The notes beneath the pieces are model-generated. The model was given only the letters and a program-made list of their open reading frames with translations. It had not been told where the DNA came from and did no database searches. Made by a program: the position numbers and the translations under genes. This document shows positions 8,785-18,571 of a stretch of DNA of 64,000 bases, piece by piece (positions within the stretch are counted from its first letter, which is position 1; each line of letters begins with the position of its first letter). Origin of the DNA: Marinobacter sp. (GTDB lineage Bacteria; Pseudomonadota; Gammaproteobacteria; Pseudomonadales; Oleiphilaceae). The stretch lies in the NCBI GenBank assembly GCA_014359475.1, contig JACIZI010000001.1, positions 336,936-400,935 of the forward strand. Direction: 5' to 3'.

Positions 8785-11700
8785 TCAGACTTTTACCCTC
8801 TCCCACTGGCGGTCCAGCCGTTTGACGGAAACCGACAGGGCGGTGCCCAGGTGCTGGGCAAAGAAGGATACCCGGTATTCCTCCAGCATCCACCGGTAGG
8901 TGACCAGTTCCGGATCCCGCACACCCTGACGGACCTGCTCCTCCCGCTTGCTGGCGTACCGTGACCACAGGGGACCTATCTGATGGAGGAACTCCCTCTC
9001 CCGCCCCATTTCCCGGGGCATCTTGTCCAGACGAATACCGGCAGCCTCGAAGTAACGCCCGAAGTGACCCAGCCACTCCCCGGGCGTTTCCACCAGAAAG
9101 CCAGGGAAAACAAGATGTTCCATCTGAAACTTCAAGTCCGCCATGCTATTGGCCATGGCCAGGCTGATCTTGCCCCTGAGGCGCTTCATCACGGCATGGT
9201 AACCGGTCAGAGCCGCATACAACTGTGCATCGGCCCGTTCCAGTGCGGGAATAAAATCGGCCCGCCCCGCCTCAAAGCACTGATCGAACAGTGCCCTGGT
9301 GCGTGGCAGCGCTCCCCCCAGAAAATGCTCCATCACAGCGGAGAGCAGCAGATCATCCAGTAACACTTTTGACTGCCCCACCGGGGCAAACAGCAGAGCC
9401 GAATCCCGGAACCGGGGCAGGCGTTTATCCACACCTTCCAGGGTCGAACCAAAGCGGTTAATGATCAGCCGGGCCAGGGCCTTGCGGGTGTTGTCTTCCG
9501 CCGCCAGCGGGTCCAGATAACGGCCCTGCTTCACGCCATGACCAAGGTCCTCCAGCCCCGGATACACGGTTACCTGCATACCCCCGCGGTCCGTGGTGGT
9601 GGATTCCGGCAGGGAACCAAAGTCCCAGTCGGTATATTCCTGTGTTTCCGCGCCGCGGGCCCGGCTGCTGCTCACCTCGGCGAGGGCCGCCTCTGCCTGT
9701 CGCTCGAGTTTTGCCTGTAACGCATCCGCTTCACGCCCCTGGGCGATCACCCGGCCCTGGTCGTCGACCACCTGCAGGTTCATGCGCAAATGCCTTGGCA
9801 GGCTGTCCGACGGCCAGTCCTGCGGGTCGATGCGAACCCCGGTCATGCGCCGCAGCTGATCCCCCAACTGCCGGGTGAGCGGTTCGTTGGTGACCGACAT
9901 ATTGTCCAGTGCCGCATCCACAAAATCCGGCACAGGCACGAAATTGCGCCGGATCGATTTCGGGAGGCCCTTTACCAGCGCAATGCACTTCTCCCGCAGC
10001 AGGCCGGGCACCAGCCATTCCAGGCGGCGGGATGGCAGCTGCTTCAGAGCCATCAACGGAACTTTCAGGGTGACCCCGTCATCCTCACCGGTCGGCTCAA
10101 ACTGATAGCTGAGAGGGTATTGCACGCCTTCCCAGTCCAGATAGTCGGGATAGAGGCTGGTTTCCTGTTCGTCCAGCGGGCGCTGGAGAATGTCCCTTTC
10201 GGTCAGTTCCAACGCCTTGAGCTCACCCGCCGCAAGCCCCTTCCACCATGTCTCGAAGTCCCGGCCCCCGGTGATGTGTTCCGGAATCCGATCGTTGTAG
10301 AACTGAACCAGGGTTTCATCGTCCACCAGCAGGTCCCGGCGGCGGGTCTTGCGCTCCAGATCCTCAACACTCTCCAGCAGCGCCCGGTTGCGTTCAATAA
10401 ACGGAGCCTTGCTGTGATAATCCCCTTCCACCAGCGCCCGGCGGATAAAGATCTCACGGCATTCGGCCGTATTGACGCGATTCCAGGGCACCCGCCGGCG
10501 GCTGACGATATCCAGCCCGTACAGCGTCACCTTCTCAAAGCCCATCACCTGGGCCCGTTTCTGTTCCCAGTGGGGCTCAGAGAAGTGGTGTTTGACCACA
10601 TGGGCGGCCAAAGGCTCTATCCACTCCGGCTGGATACGGGCGATCATGCGGGCAAACACCCGGCTGGTTTCCACAATCTCCGCAGCCACTACCCATTTGG
10701 GGGCGGTTTTCGACACTTTGGAACCGGGAAACAGCAACACCTTGCGATTGCGGGTCGCCAGATACTCCCGCTTCTCGAGCTTAAGCGCCACCTGGCCCAG
10801 CAGCCCCGCCAGAATCGCTTTGTGGATTGCCTCGTAACTGGCTGAATTACGGTTAAATTCCAGTTTCTGTTCACGACAGATCAGGGTAAGCTGGCGATGA
10901 ATATCCCGCCATTCCCGCATGCGCATCCAGGACAGGTACTGGCGCTTGCACCACTTCGACAATTGATTGCCGGACAGCGCCTGACGCTGCTCCTCGAACG
11001 CATTCCAGAGATTCAGCAGGGTAATAAAATCCGATTCCTTGTCGGTGAACGGCGCGTGGGCCTGGTCCGCCTGTTGCTGCTTTTCCTGGGGCCGCTCCCG
11101 GGGGTCCTGAATACTCAGGCCGGCAATCACCACCAGGGTTTCCTGCAGGCTGCCCTGCTCCGCGGCCATCACCAGCATGCGGGCCAGGCGCGGGTCCAGT
11201 GGCAGCCGCGCCATCGTGCGGCCAAGCTTTGTGACCCGGCGAGCATCGTCCACGGCACCCAGCTCTTCCAGCAATTTGTAGCCGTCGTTGATCTGCCGGG
11301 CCTCGGGCGACTCCAGGAACGGGAAGTGATGGATATCCCCCAGCCGCAGGGTATTCATCTGCAGAATCACCGAGGCAAGGTTGGTGCGCAGAATCTCGGG
11401 GTCCGTGTATTCCGGCCGGCCCAGGAAATCCTGCTCGTCATACAGCCGGAAACAGATACCCGGCGCCACCCGGCCACAACGGCCGGCCCGCTGGTTGGCG
11501 CTGGCCTGGGAGATCGCCTCCACCGGCAGCCGCTGAATCTTGGAGCGCACACTGTAGCGGCTGATGCGGGCGACACCGGTATCTATCACATAGCGGATAC
11601 CCGGCACCGTCAGGGAGGTTTCCGCGACATTGGTGGACAGCACAATCCTGCGGCCCCGGTGGCCCTGGAAAATCCGGTTCTGTTCCTGATTGCTGAGCCG

Positions 11701-12657
11701 GGAGTACAGGGGCAACACTTCGGTATGGCGCAGGTCCGAGTGCCGCAGTTCCTTGCTCATATTGCGGATTTCCCGCTCGCCGGGCAGGAAGACCAGGACA
11801 TCACCGGGGGGCTGGCTGTTGCCCCGCTCATGCTCTTCAATCTCCTCCAGAGCCTGCAGAACACCGTCGGTCCAGCCCTGATCCCGGTCATCCTCGTCAC
11901 CGACCAGGGGCCGGTAACGCACATCCACCGGGTAGGTCCGGCCGCTGACCTCGATAACCGGCGCTTCGTTGAAGAAATGACTGAACCGCTCCACCTCGAT
12001 GGTAGCGGACGTAATGATCACCTTGAGGTCCGGGCGTTTGGGCAGCAGCTGGCGCAGATAGCCCAGCAGAAAATCGATATTGAGGCTGCGCTCGTGGGCC
12101 TCATCGATAATCAGGGTGTCGTAACCATCCAGAAACCGGTCGTGCTGCACTTCGGACAGCAGGATACCGTCCGTCATCACCTTGATGCGGGAGGCCTCGG
12201 AAGTGGTATCGGTGAACCGCACCTGGTAACCCACCTGCCCGGCACACGCTTCCCCCAGCTCTTCGGAAATCCGGCTGGCCACGGTGCGGGCCGCGATACG
12301 GCGCGGCTGGGTATGACCGATCAGGCCGCGGATACCACGACCGGCTTCGAGACAAATCTTGGGAATCTGGGTGGTTTTACCGGAGCCGGTTTCCCCGGCC
12401 ACGATAATCACCTGATGCTGTTCCAGGGCGCGGCGGATATCCTCCACCCGCCCGGAAACCGGCAGGCCCTCAGGATAGGACACCGGCCGGTGTTCTGACT
12501 TGCGCTGGTCAACCCGGGCCCGGCCCTTCTCGAACCAGTCCTGAATTTTCTTCAGGTCTTTCGGGCCCGGTTTACCCCTGGTGCGGCCCAGCAACCGGAT
12601 GATGCGGGCCGCTTCCCGCTGGTTACACTCCCCCAGACGGGACTTGATGTCATCCAT
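8785..12657 (-). CDS. hrpA: ATP-dependent RNA helicase HrpA
   Basis: A 1290-residue DEAH-box RNA helicase, close to the roughly 1300 residues of E. coli HrpA. Walker A GETGSGKT is at about 88-95, DEAH at 185-188, SAT at about 218-220, and the motif VI segment QRAGRCGR is near residue 390. These are followed by the helicase-associated and OB-fold regions and the long HrpA-specific C-terminal half. HrpA acts on mRNA processing and stalled ribosomes in E. coli. It starts 14 bp after the fadD stop, so the two are probably co-transcribed. Its ribosome site is weak, which fits coupling to fadD. Confidence 0.95.
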   Translation of the reverse strand: MDDIKSRLGECNQREAARIIRLLGRTRGKPGPKDLKKIQDWFEKGRARVDQRKSEHRPVSYPEGLPVSGRVEDIRRALEQHQVIIVAGETGSGKTTQIPKICLEAGRGIRGLIGHTQPRRIAARTVASRISEELGEACAGQVGYQVRFTDTTSEASRIKVMTDGILLSEVQHDRFLDGYDTLIIDEAHERSLNIDFLLGYLRQLLPKRPDLKVIITSATIEVERFSHFFNEAPVIEVSGRTYPVDVRYRPLVGDEDDRDQGWTDGVLQALEEIEEHERGNSQPPGDVLVFLPGEREIRNMSKELRHSDLRHTEVLPLYSRLSNQEQNRIFQGHRGRRIVLSTNVAETSLTVPGIRYVIDTGVARISRYSVRSKIQRLPVEAISQASANQRAGRCGRVAPGICFRLYDEQDFLGRPEYTDPEILRTNLASVILQMNTLRLGDIHHFPFLESPEARQINDGYKLLEELGAVDDARRVTKLGRTMARLPLDPRLARMLVMAAEQGSLQETLVVIAGLSIQDPRERPQEKQQQADQAHAPFTDKESDFITLLNLWNAFEEQRQALSGNQLSKWCKRQYLSWMRMREWRDIHRQLTLICREQKLEFNRNSASYEAIHKAILAGLLGQVALKLEKREYLATRNRKVLLFPGSKVSKTAPKWVVAAEIVETSRVFARMIARIQPEWIEPLAAHVVKHHFSEPHWEQKRAQVMGFEKVTLYGLDIVSRRRVPWNRVNTAECREIFIRRALVEGDYHSKAPFIERNRALLESVEDLERKTRRRDLLVDDETLVQFYNDRIPEHITGGRDFETWWKGLAAGELKALELTERDILQRPLDEQETSLYPDYLDWEGVQYPLSYQFEPTGEDDGVTLKVPLMALKQLPSRRLEWLVPGLLREKCIALVKGLPKSIRRNFVPVPDFVDAALDNMSVTNEPLTRQLGDQLRRMTGVRIDPQDWPSDSLPRHLRMNLQVVDDQGRVIAQGREADALQAKLERQAEAALAEVSSSRARGAETQEYTDWDFGSLPESTTTDRGGMQVTVYPGLEDLGHGVKQGRYLDPLAAEDNTRKALARLIINRFGSTLEGVDKRLPRFRDSALLFAPVGQSKVLLDDLLLSAVMEHFLGGALPRTRALFDQCFEAGRADFIPALERADAQLYAALTGYHAVMKRLRGKISLAMANSMADLKFQMEHLVFPGFLVETPGEWLGHFGRYFEAAGIRLDKMPREMGREREFLHQIGPLWSRYASKREEQVRQGVRDPELVTYRWMLEEYRVSFFAQHLGTALSVSVKRLDRQWERVKV

Positions 12658-12671
12658 GGTATTACCGGAAA

Positions 12672-14345
12672 TCAGCTGTTGGCCTCGTCCCGGAGTTCAC
12701 GGCGCAGAATCTTGCCCACGTTGGTTTTCGGCAGTTCGTCCCGGAACACGAAGAACTTGGGCACCTTGTAGGCCGTCAGCCGCTCGCGACAGTATTCCTT
12801 CAGCTCGTTGGCTGACAGGTTTTCGTTCTTAGACACCAGGAAAACCTTCACGGCTTCGCCGCTCTTGTCATCCGGGATACCGACCGCCGCGCATTCAACC
12901 ACGTCCGGATGGCCGCTCACCACATCTTCCACCTCATTCGGGAAGACGTTAAAGCCGGACACAATAATCATGTCCTTCTTGCGGTCCACGATGCGGATGT
13001 AGCCGTCTTCCTGAATCACAGCCACGTCACCGGTGCGCAGGAAGCCGTCCTCGGTAAAGGACTTTTTGGTGTCCTCCGGACGCTGCCAGTAGCCGCGCAT
13101 GACCTGCGGGCCTTTCACACACAACTCGCCCGGCTCACCCAGCGGGGTTTCTTTACCGTCGTCATCGATGGTCTTGACCTGGGTAGAGGGAATCGGCAAA
13201 CCGATGGTACCGATCTGAATGGCACTGGGGGGATTCACCGACACCACCGGCGACGTTTCGGTCATACCGAAACCTTCCCCAATGTCGCAGCCGGTAACCC
13301 GCTTCCACATTTTTGCCGTATCGCTGGTCAGGGCCATGCCCCCGGAAGAGGTCATCTTCAGGCTGCTGAAATCCAGATCCTGGAATTCTTCCTTGTTACA
13401 CAGGCCAACGAACAGGGTGTTCAGGCCCATGAACGAGGTAAACTTGTGCTGCTTCAGCTCCTTGATGAAAGCGTCCAGGTCCCGCGGATTGGGGATCAGT
13501 ACGTTGTGCCCGCCGGCTTCCAGCATCACACCGCAATTCAGGGTGAAGGAATAGATGTGATACAACGGCAGCGGCGCGATGATGACCTCTTTGCCGTCCT
13601 CCAGTTTGTCCTCCATCATCGGACGGGTCTGCACCAGGTTAGCCACCAGGTTTCCGTGGGTCAGCATGGCACCCTTGGCCACACCGGTGGTACCGCCGGT
13701 GTACTGCAGGACCGCGATATCATCCTGCTTGCACGTCACCGGAGAAAACTTCTCACGGCCACCGGCAGACAATACCGCAGGCAGCTTGTGGGCCTGGGGC
13801 AGATTAAACGGTGGCACCATCTTCTTCACGTACCTGACCGCCGCGTTCATCAACTGACGCTTGGGAAAGCCATGCATGTCAGCCAGTTCAGTGACGATGA
13901 CATGCTCGATACTGGTATTGGGCAGTACTTTTTCAGCGTTGTGAGCCATGTTTGCCAGAACCACCAGCGCCCTGGCACCGGAGTCATTGAACTGGTGTTC
14001 CATTTCCCGGGTGGTGTACAGCGGGTTGGTGTTCACCACAATAAGGCCCGCGCGCATGGCACCGAAGACAACCACCGGATACTGGGTGACGTTGGGCAAC
14101 TGAATGGCAATGCGGTCACCGGGCTTGAGGTCGGTCCGGTTCTGCAGCCAGGCAGCAAAGTTGCGACTCTGGGTATCCAGGTCACGGTAGGTCAGGGTGA
14201 CCCCTACCGCAGAAAATGCCGGGCGGTCAGCGTACTTGCGTACCGACTGCTCAAACATGTCCACCATGCTCTGATATTTGTTCAGGTCTACCTCGCGGGG
14301 AATACCAGCGGGATATTTATCCTGATAAAACTGCTCAAAATCCAT
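12672..14345 (-). CDS. fadD: Long-chain fatty acid-CoA ligase FadD
   Basis: I choose the ATG at 14345 (MDFEQFYQDKYPAGIP, 557 residues) because AGGAGA lies 6-7 bp before it and E. coli FadD (561 residues) begins in the same way; the frame is open to 14387. The adenylate-forming P-loop YTGGTTGVAKG is at about 215-225, a GFGMTETSP motif follows, and the fatty-acyl-CoA signature (GDVAVIQEDGYIRIVDRKKDM region) is near residues 440-460. The enzyme activates imported fatty acids for beta-oxidation at the inner membrane. It precedes hrpA on the same strand. A 177-bp gap separates it from the VWA gene upstream. Confidence 0.94.
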   Translation of the reverse strand: MDFEQFYQDKYPAGIPREVDLNKYQSMVDMFEQSVRKYADRPAFSAVGVTLTYRDLDTQSRNFAAWLQNRTDLKPGDRIAIQLPNVTQYPVVVFGAMRAGLIVVNTNPLYTTREMEHQFNDSGARALVVLANMAHNAEKVLPNTSIEHVIVTELADMHGFPKRQLMNAAVRYVKKMVPPFNLPQAHKLPAVLSAGGREKFSPVTCKQDDIAVLQYTGGTTGVAKGAMLTHGNLVANLVQTRPMMEDKLEDGKEVIIAPLPLYHIYSFTLNCGVMLEAGGHNVLIPNPRDLDAFIKELKQHKFTSFMGLNTLFVGLCNKEEFQDLDFSSLKMTSSGGMALTSDTAKMWKRVTGCDIGEGFGMTETSPVVSVNPPSAIQIGTIGLPIPSTQVKTIDDDGKETPLGEPGELCVKGPQVMRGYWQRPEDTKKSFTEDGFLRTGDVAVIQEDGYIRIVDRKKDMIIVSGFNVFPNEVEDVVSGHPDVVECAAVGIPDDKSGEAVKVFLVSKNENLSANELKEYCRERLTAYKVPKFFVFRDELPKTNVGKILRRELRDEANS

Positions 14346-14522
14346 CACCTTCTCCTGTCCGGGCGCTTGTGATTGTAATTGCGTCAAGCTGCGGGCTGAT
14401 CAGAAATCAACCCGACAAAAGTATCAGCCTCAAAAAAGAGACGGAAGAATACCAGTTTTGAGAACGATGAGGTAGTTTCCAGACAAGCCAGCGTTAACCA
14501 TAAAGCTCCCTGATCAGGCCGG

Positions 14523-15701
14523 TTACTTGCTGAGATATTTCATGGCGGACTCCATCCCCTCGATGGTCAGCGGATACATGTGATCCCCCACCAGCTGGCG
14601 GGTCATGGCCAGGGAGCCGCCGTTACCCCAGTAGCTTTCCGGCAACGGATTCAGCCAGACCACCTTGCGGAAGTGTTCCTGCACCCGCTGAAACCAGGTA
14701 GCGCCGGCTTCTTCGTTCCAATGCTCGATGGAGCCGCCGGGATGGGAGATTTCATAAGGGGCCATGGTGGCATCCCCCACAAAGATCACCTTATAGTCCG
14801 GGGTGTACTTGTGCAGGATATCCCAGGTCGACGTCGTCTCACTCATGCGGCGGATATTGCTCTTCCACACGCTCTCATAAATGAAGTTATGGAAGTAGAA
14901 ATACTCCATGTGCTTGAATTCCATCCTGGCCGCGGAGAACAGTTCCTCGCAGACCCGGATGTGAGGATCCATGGAGCCGCCCACATCAAAGAAGATCAGC
15001 ACTTTGACCGCGTTATGCCGCTCCGGCACCATCTTCAGGTCCAGGTAGCCGGCGTTGCGGGCGGTGGAGCGGATGGTGTCATCCATATCCAGCTTGTCCG
15101 CGGCACCCTGGCGGGCAAATTTCCGGAGCCGGCGCAGGGCCACCTTGATATTGCGGATGCCCAGGGTAACGCTGTCGTCCAGGTCCTTGAACTGGCGCTT
15201 TTCCCAGACCTTGACCGCCCGGCCCTGACGACCCTCCTTCTGGCCGATACGGAAACCTTCCGGATTATAGCCATTGGCGCCGAACGGAGAGGTACCGCCG
15301 GTGCCGATCCACTTGTTGCCCCCGGCGTGGCGCTCGTTCTGTTCTTCCATGCGTTTCTTGAAGGTTTCGATGAGCTCTTCAAGTCCGCCCAGGGAATCGA
15401 TTTTCGCCTTGTCTTCTTCCGACAGGTGTTTCTCGAACTCGGCACGGAGCCAGTCCTCGGGAATCAGGGCTTCCAGCAGGTCATCGAGCTTCTCGATGCC
15501 CTCAAAATAGGCCTGGAAGGCCCGGTCGAACTTGTCGAAATGCCGCTCATCCTTGACCAGACAGACCCGGGCCAGGTGATAGAAGTCCTCCATATCCGCG
15601 AACGCCAGCCGCTTCTGCAGGGCCTCCATCAGATCCAGATATTCCCGCAGGCTGGCGGGCACCCGGGCGCGGCGGACTTCCAGAAAAAAATCAATCAGCA
15701 T
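14523..15701 (-). CDS. VWA domain protein of the CoxE-like family
   Basis: A 392-residue protein without signal peptide or membrane helix. The N-terminal half is helical, and a von Willebrand A domain occupies about 232-392 with MIDAS motif DVGGS at 239-243. CoxE/YehP-like VWA proteins act with a MoxR-type AAA ATPase as metal-dependent chaperone or activation machinery. The MoxR gene is directly upstream with a 6-bp gap, which supports that pairing. The client protein is unknown. A conserved glycine-rich segment (GTGGTSPFGANGYNPEG) precedes the VWA domain. Confidence 0.86.
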   Translation of the reverse strand: MLIDFFLEVRRARVPASLREYLDLMEALQKRLAFADMEDFYHLARVCLVKDERHFDKFDRAFQAYFEGIEKLDDLLEALIPEDWLRAEFEKHLSEEDKAKIDSLGGLEELIETFKKRMEEQNERHAGGNKWIGTGGTSPFGANGYNPEGFRIGQKEGRQGRAVKVWEKRQFKDLDDSVTLGIRNIKVALRRLRKFARQGAADKLDMDDTIRSTARNAGYLDLKMVPERHNAVKVLIFFDVGGSMDPHIRVCEELFSAARMEFKHMEYFYFHNFIYESVWKSNIRRMSETTSTWDILHKYTPDYKVIFVGDATMAPYEISHPGGSIEHWNEEAGATWFQRVQEHFRKVVWLNPLPESYWGNGGSLAMTRQLVGDHMYPLTIEGMESAMKYLSK

Positions 15702-15707
15702 AAAGCA

Positions 15708-16550
15708 TCAGCTCCGGCGACGGGCCATGAATGCCAGCTTCTGCAGCAGGTGCACGTCCTGTTCGTTCTTCACCAGTGCCCCGTACAGCGGCGGCAGCGC
15801 GGAACTGCTGTCCTTCTCCTGCAGCGCCTTGGCAGACAGCTCGTCGGCCATCAACAACTTGAGCCAGTCGATCAGCTCGGACGTGGACGGTTTTTTCTTG
15901 AGACCCGGCACCTTGCGCACATCAAAAAACACCTCCAGGGCATCCCGAACCAGATTCTGCTGCAGGTTCGGGAAGTGCACGTCCACGATATCCTGCATGG
16001 TGTCATGGTCCGGGAAGCTGATGTAGTGGAAGAAACAGCGCCGCAGGAACGCATCCGGCAGTTCCTTCTCGTTGTTACTGGTAATCACCACAATCGGCCG
16101 CTGCTTTGCCCTGATCGTCTGCTGGGTTTCGTAAACGAAAAACTCCATGCGGTCCAGTTCCAGCAGCAGGTCATTCGGGAACTCGATGTCCGCCTTGTCG
16201 ACCTCATCGATCAGCAGCACCGCCTGCTCCTCCGCCTCAAAGGCTTCCCAGAGCTTGCCCTTGACGATGTAGTTGCTGATGTCCTTGACCTTCTCGTCCC
16301 CCAGCTGGGAATCCCGCAGGCGGGACACCGCATCGTACTCGTACAGGCCCTGCTGGGCCTTGGTGGTGGACTTGATGTGCCAGGGGATCAGTCGCATGCC
16401 CAGCGCAGCGGCCATTTCCTCCGCCAGCAGGGTCTTGCCGGTGCCCGGTTCACCCTTGATGAGCAGTGGGCGCTGCAGGGTTATGGCGGCGTTAACCGCC
16501 ATCTGCAAGTCGTCAGTGGCTACATATTTATCGGTACCGGTAAACTTCAT
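15708..16550 (-). CDS. MoxR-family AAA+ ATPase
   Basis: A 280-residue AAA+ protein with Walker A GEPGTGKT at 33-40, Walker B VLLIDEVDKAD at 111-121, and sensor region VVITSNNEKELPDAFLRRC. MoxR ATPases hexamerise and, with VWA partners, remodel or insert cofactors into client complexes. The gene sits between two VWA genes on the same strand: the CoxE-like gene follows after 6 bp, and the membrane-anchored VWA gene ends 91 bp upstream. The ribosome site before the ATG at 16550 is weak. Confidence 0.9.
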   Translation of the reverse strand: MKFTGTDKYVATDDLQMAVNAAITLQRPLLIKGEPGTGKTLLAEEMAAALGMRLIPWHIKSTTKAQQGLYEYDAVSRLRDSQLGDEKVKDISNYIVKGKLWEAFEAEEQAVLLIDEVDKADIEFPNDLLLELDRMEFFVYETQQTIRAKQRPIVVITSNNEKELPDAFLRRCFFHYISFPDHDTMQDIVDVHFPNLQQNLVRDALEVFFDVRKVPGLKKKPSTSELIDWLKLLMADELSAKALQEKDSSSALPPLYGALVKNEQDVHLLQKLAFMARRRS

Positions 16551-16608
16551 GCTGTCATTATCCTGTTCTGTCGTCGTTGAATCCGGGTTATCAAGTATAA
16601 AGACTTAA

Positions 16609-16630
16609 CCGGGCGCTGAAAAACGCCCGG
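16609..16630 (-). terminator. GC-rich hairpin between the VWA gene and moxR
   Basis: CCGGGCG at 16609-16615 pairs perfectly with CGCCCGG at 16624-16630 around an 8-nt loop. It follows the stop of the membrane-anchored VWA gene on the minus strand. The downstream sequence is T-rich but interrupted, so it may act as a weak terminator or as an attenuator before moxR. Confidence 0.4.
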
Positions 16631-16641
16631 CTACGGTGAAC

Positions 16642-18513
16642 TCAGGGTTTGTCCTTACCCTCGTCCCCGCGCTTCTTCTCCCGGCTGTCGTCGTCGCTTT
16701 CTTCACGGCTGTCCTGCTCATCGCCGGGCTCCTCCCCCTCCCCGGGCAGGTCGTCAAATTCGGACAGGTCAAAATCTTCCAGCCCGAACTCCGCCAGCTC
16801 ATCGGTGTCGTCATCCTCCGGCTCCGGGGACGCTTCCTCCTTCGGCTTCGGAGGCTGCTCCGGTTCCGCTTCCGGCTCCGGCTCTGGTTCAGAGGCTTTC
16901 TCCACCACTGACACGTCCGCTTCCTCTGTCTCGTCGGGTGTCCGGGTATCCGCCAGCGGGGTGTCAGAGGCGGGCTCATCTTCGCCACCCTGTTTCCTGC
17001 GGCGCAGGAACCAGAACAGAGCGCCGCCGAGAATCGCCAGCAGGGCGGCACCGATACCGCCGGTCAGCAGCCAGGCGGTTTTCTGGCCGGCTTCTTCTGC
17101 TTCGGTAACGGGCGGCGGGGCTTCAGCTTCCGGCTCGGTTTTGCCTGACTCCGGCGCTGCATCCGCCGGTTCCGGCAGCGGCTCCGGCTCCTCCACTTCG
17201 CTCAGGTCAATGGGGCCCTGGTCACCCGGGGGTGAAACAGGCTCAGCTCCCCCGGCAGCAGAATTGACAAACCGCAGCGTGGCTGTGAATTTGCGGGAAA
17301 ACGTATGACCATCCGCCAGCACCGTCAGCTGGTAATCCCCGGCATCAGGCAGCGACCCGATCGTGTCGCGGTAAATCCCGTCCCCGGGAGGCAGCTCACC
17401 GGACAGCACCTTGGTGCCGCTGCGACCATCCGGCGCAGTCAGGGTCAGTGTCACCCTTAACAGGCCCAGAAATTCCGGGTCCAGCAATTGCTGCTCATCC
17501 TCGTAGAAGGCCACCCGGACCTGGACGGGGTCGTCTTCTCCGAAGGAAGACGGAACATCACTGACCACCATGCGCAAGTCACTGACAACCGTCACCCGAC
17601 TGTCCTCGCCCGGCTCGCCGTCAATGCGCCACTCCCCGGCTTGCGGTGATTTGACGGTAATCAGGTCATAAGCCTGCTCGCTCAGCCAGCGGGTATTGTC
17701 CGGATAATCCGCCGCACTGCGGCGATTACCGTCCGGATCCACCAGGCTCAGGGGCTCGTCAGACCCACCCGTTCCCCGGAAAATCAGCGCCGTGAACTCT
17801 TTGACACCCCGGTCCACCGTGAACCGGTTGCCTTCAATCGGCAGCTGCTCCTGGGGCACCGCGGCGTTCAGCGCCCGGAGAAACACCCGGTTCAACTCAT
17901 CAGCACTGGTGGCCAGGGAATAACTCCCGCCGGAGGCATCGGCAATGGCACGCAACATGTCCGTATCCGCGGCATCGGACAAGGCGATGGCGTGAAAGGT
18001 CGCCCCCCTGGCTGTAAGCCGGGGCACCAGCTTTTCCAGAATGCGCTTGCGTTCCTGGCGGTTCGCGGCATCGTCCGGGGCAATATCCACCTTGCCGTCG
18101 GTCAGCAGGATAAAGTGCGTGTTTTCCAGTGTTCCGTTGCTGTAATAGTCGTCGCTGGCCACTTCAATGGCCTTGCCCAGATTGGTGCGCAGTGCCACGG
18201 AATTGATCCCGGCGGAGCGCGCCCGGACTGTTTCCCGCCAGGCCTCGTCAACGGTACCGTGGGGAACCAGCATGTTGACGTACTGGCCAAAGGTCCAGAG
18301 ACCGGCGCTGGCATCACCCGGCAGCATGCCCGCCAGCAATCGCACCGCAGGCCGGCGCAGATTATCCGGATCGGTTTTTTTCATGGACCCGGAAATATCG
18401 ACGATCAGCCGCACATCGGCGTTATCAGGGAGACCGGGGGCGGACTGTGCACTCAATGCGGCAGGGAAAAGCAGAACCAGGAACAGGGCAAGTGTCGAAA
18501 GTGGCTTCAGCAT
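16642..18513 (-). CDS. Membrane-anchored VWA domain protein with acidic tail
   Basis: The ATG at 18513 is preferred over the TTG one codon earlier because GGAG lies 6 bp before it. The 623-residue product has a signal peptide (1-23, ending ALSAQS), a VWA domain from about 33 with intact MIDAS DISGS (39-43), then beta-rich periplasmic domains. A Pro/Glu-rich linker, one transmembrane helix at about 479-503 and an RRRK stop follow. The last 115 residues form a cytoplasmic tail dominated by Asp, Glu and Pro. It precedes moxR and the CoxE-like gene, so it may recognise or present the periplasmic side of the same machinery. Function beyond this is unknown. Confidence 0.8.
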   Translation of the reverse strand: MLKPLSTLALFLVLLFPAALSAQSAPGLPDNADVRLIVDISGSMKKTDPDNLRRPAVRLLAGMLPGDASAGLWTFGQYVNMLVPHGTVDEAWRETVRARSAGINSVALRTNLGKAIEVASDDYYSNGTLENTHFILLTDGKVDIAPDDAANRQERKRILEKLVPRLTARGATFHAIALSDAADTDMLRAIADASGGSYSLATSADELNRVFLRALNAAVPQEQLPIEGNRFTVDRGVKEFTALIFRGTGGSDEPLSLVDPDGNRRSAADYPDNTRWLSEQAYDLITVKSPQAGEWRIDGEPGEDSRVTVVSDLRMVVSDVPSSFGEDDPVQVRVAFYEDEQQLLDPEFLGLLRVTLTLTAPDGRSGTKVLSGELPPGDGIYRDTIGSLPDAGDYQLTVLADGHTFSRKFTATLRFVNSAAGGAEPVSPPGDQGPIDLSEVEEPEPLPEPADAAPESGKTEPEAEAPPPVTEAEEAGQKTAWLLTGGIGAALLAILGGALFWFLRRRKQGGEDEPASDTPLADTRTPDETEEADVSVVEKASEPEPEPEAEPEQPPKPKEEASPEPEDDDTDELAEFGLEDFDLSEFDDLPGEGEEPGDEQDSREESDDDSREKKRGDEGKDKP

Positions 18514-18540
18514 CAATACTCCAGCGGATAATTTTTATCA

Positions 18541-18570
18541 GCCCCGAAAAGACCGCACCGGGTCCGGGGC
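18541..18570 (-). terminator. Possible terminator hairpin after the small membrane protein gene
   Basis: GCCCC at 18541-18545 pairs with GGGGC at 18566-18570, with an inner GACC/GGTC stem. On the minus strand it follows the stop of the 114-residue membrane protein gene and is followed by tgataaaaatt, only a weak T tract. It may separate the dnaX-rnd-ycgN block from the VWA/MoxR block. Confidence 0.4.
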
Positions 18571-18571
18571 C

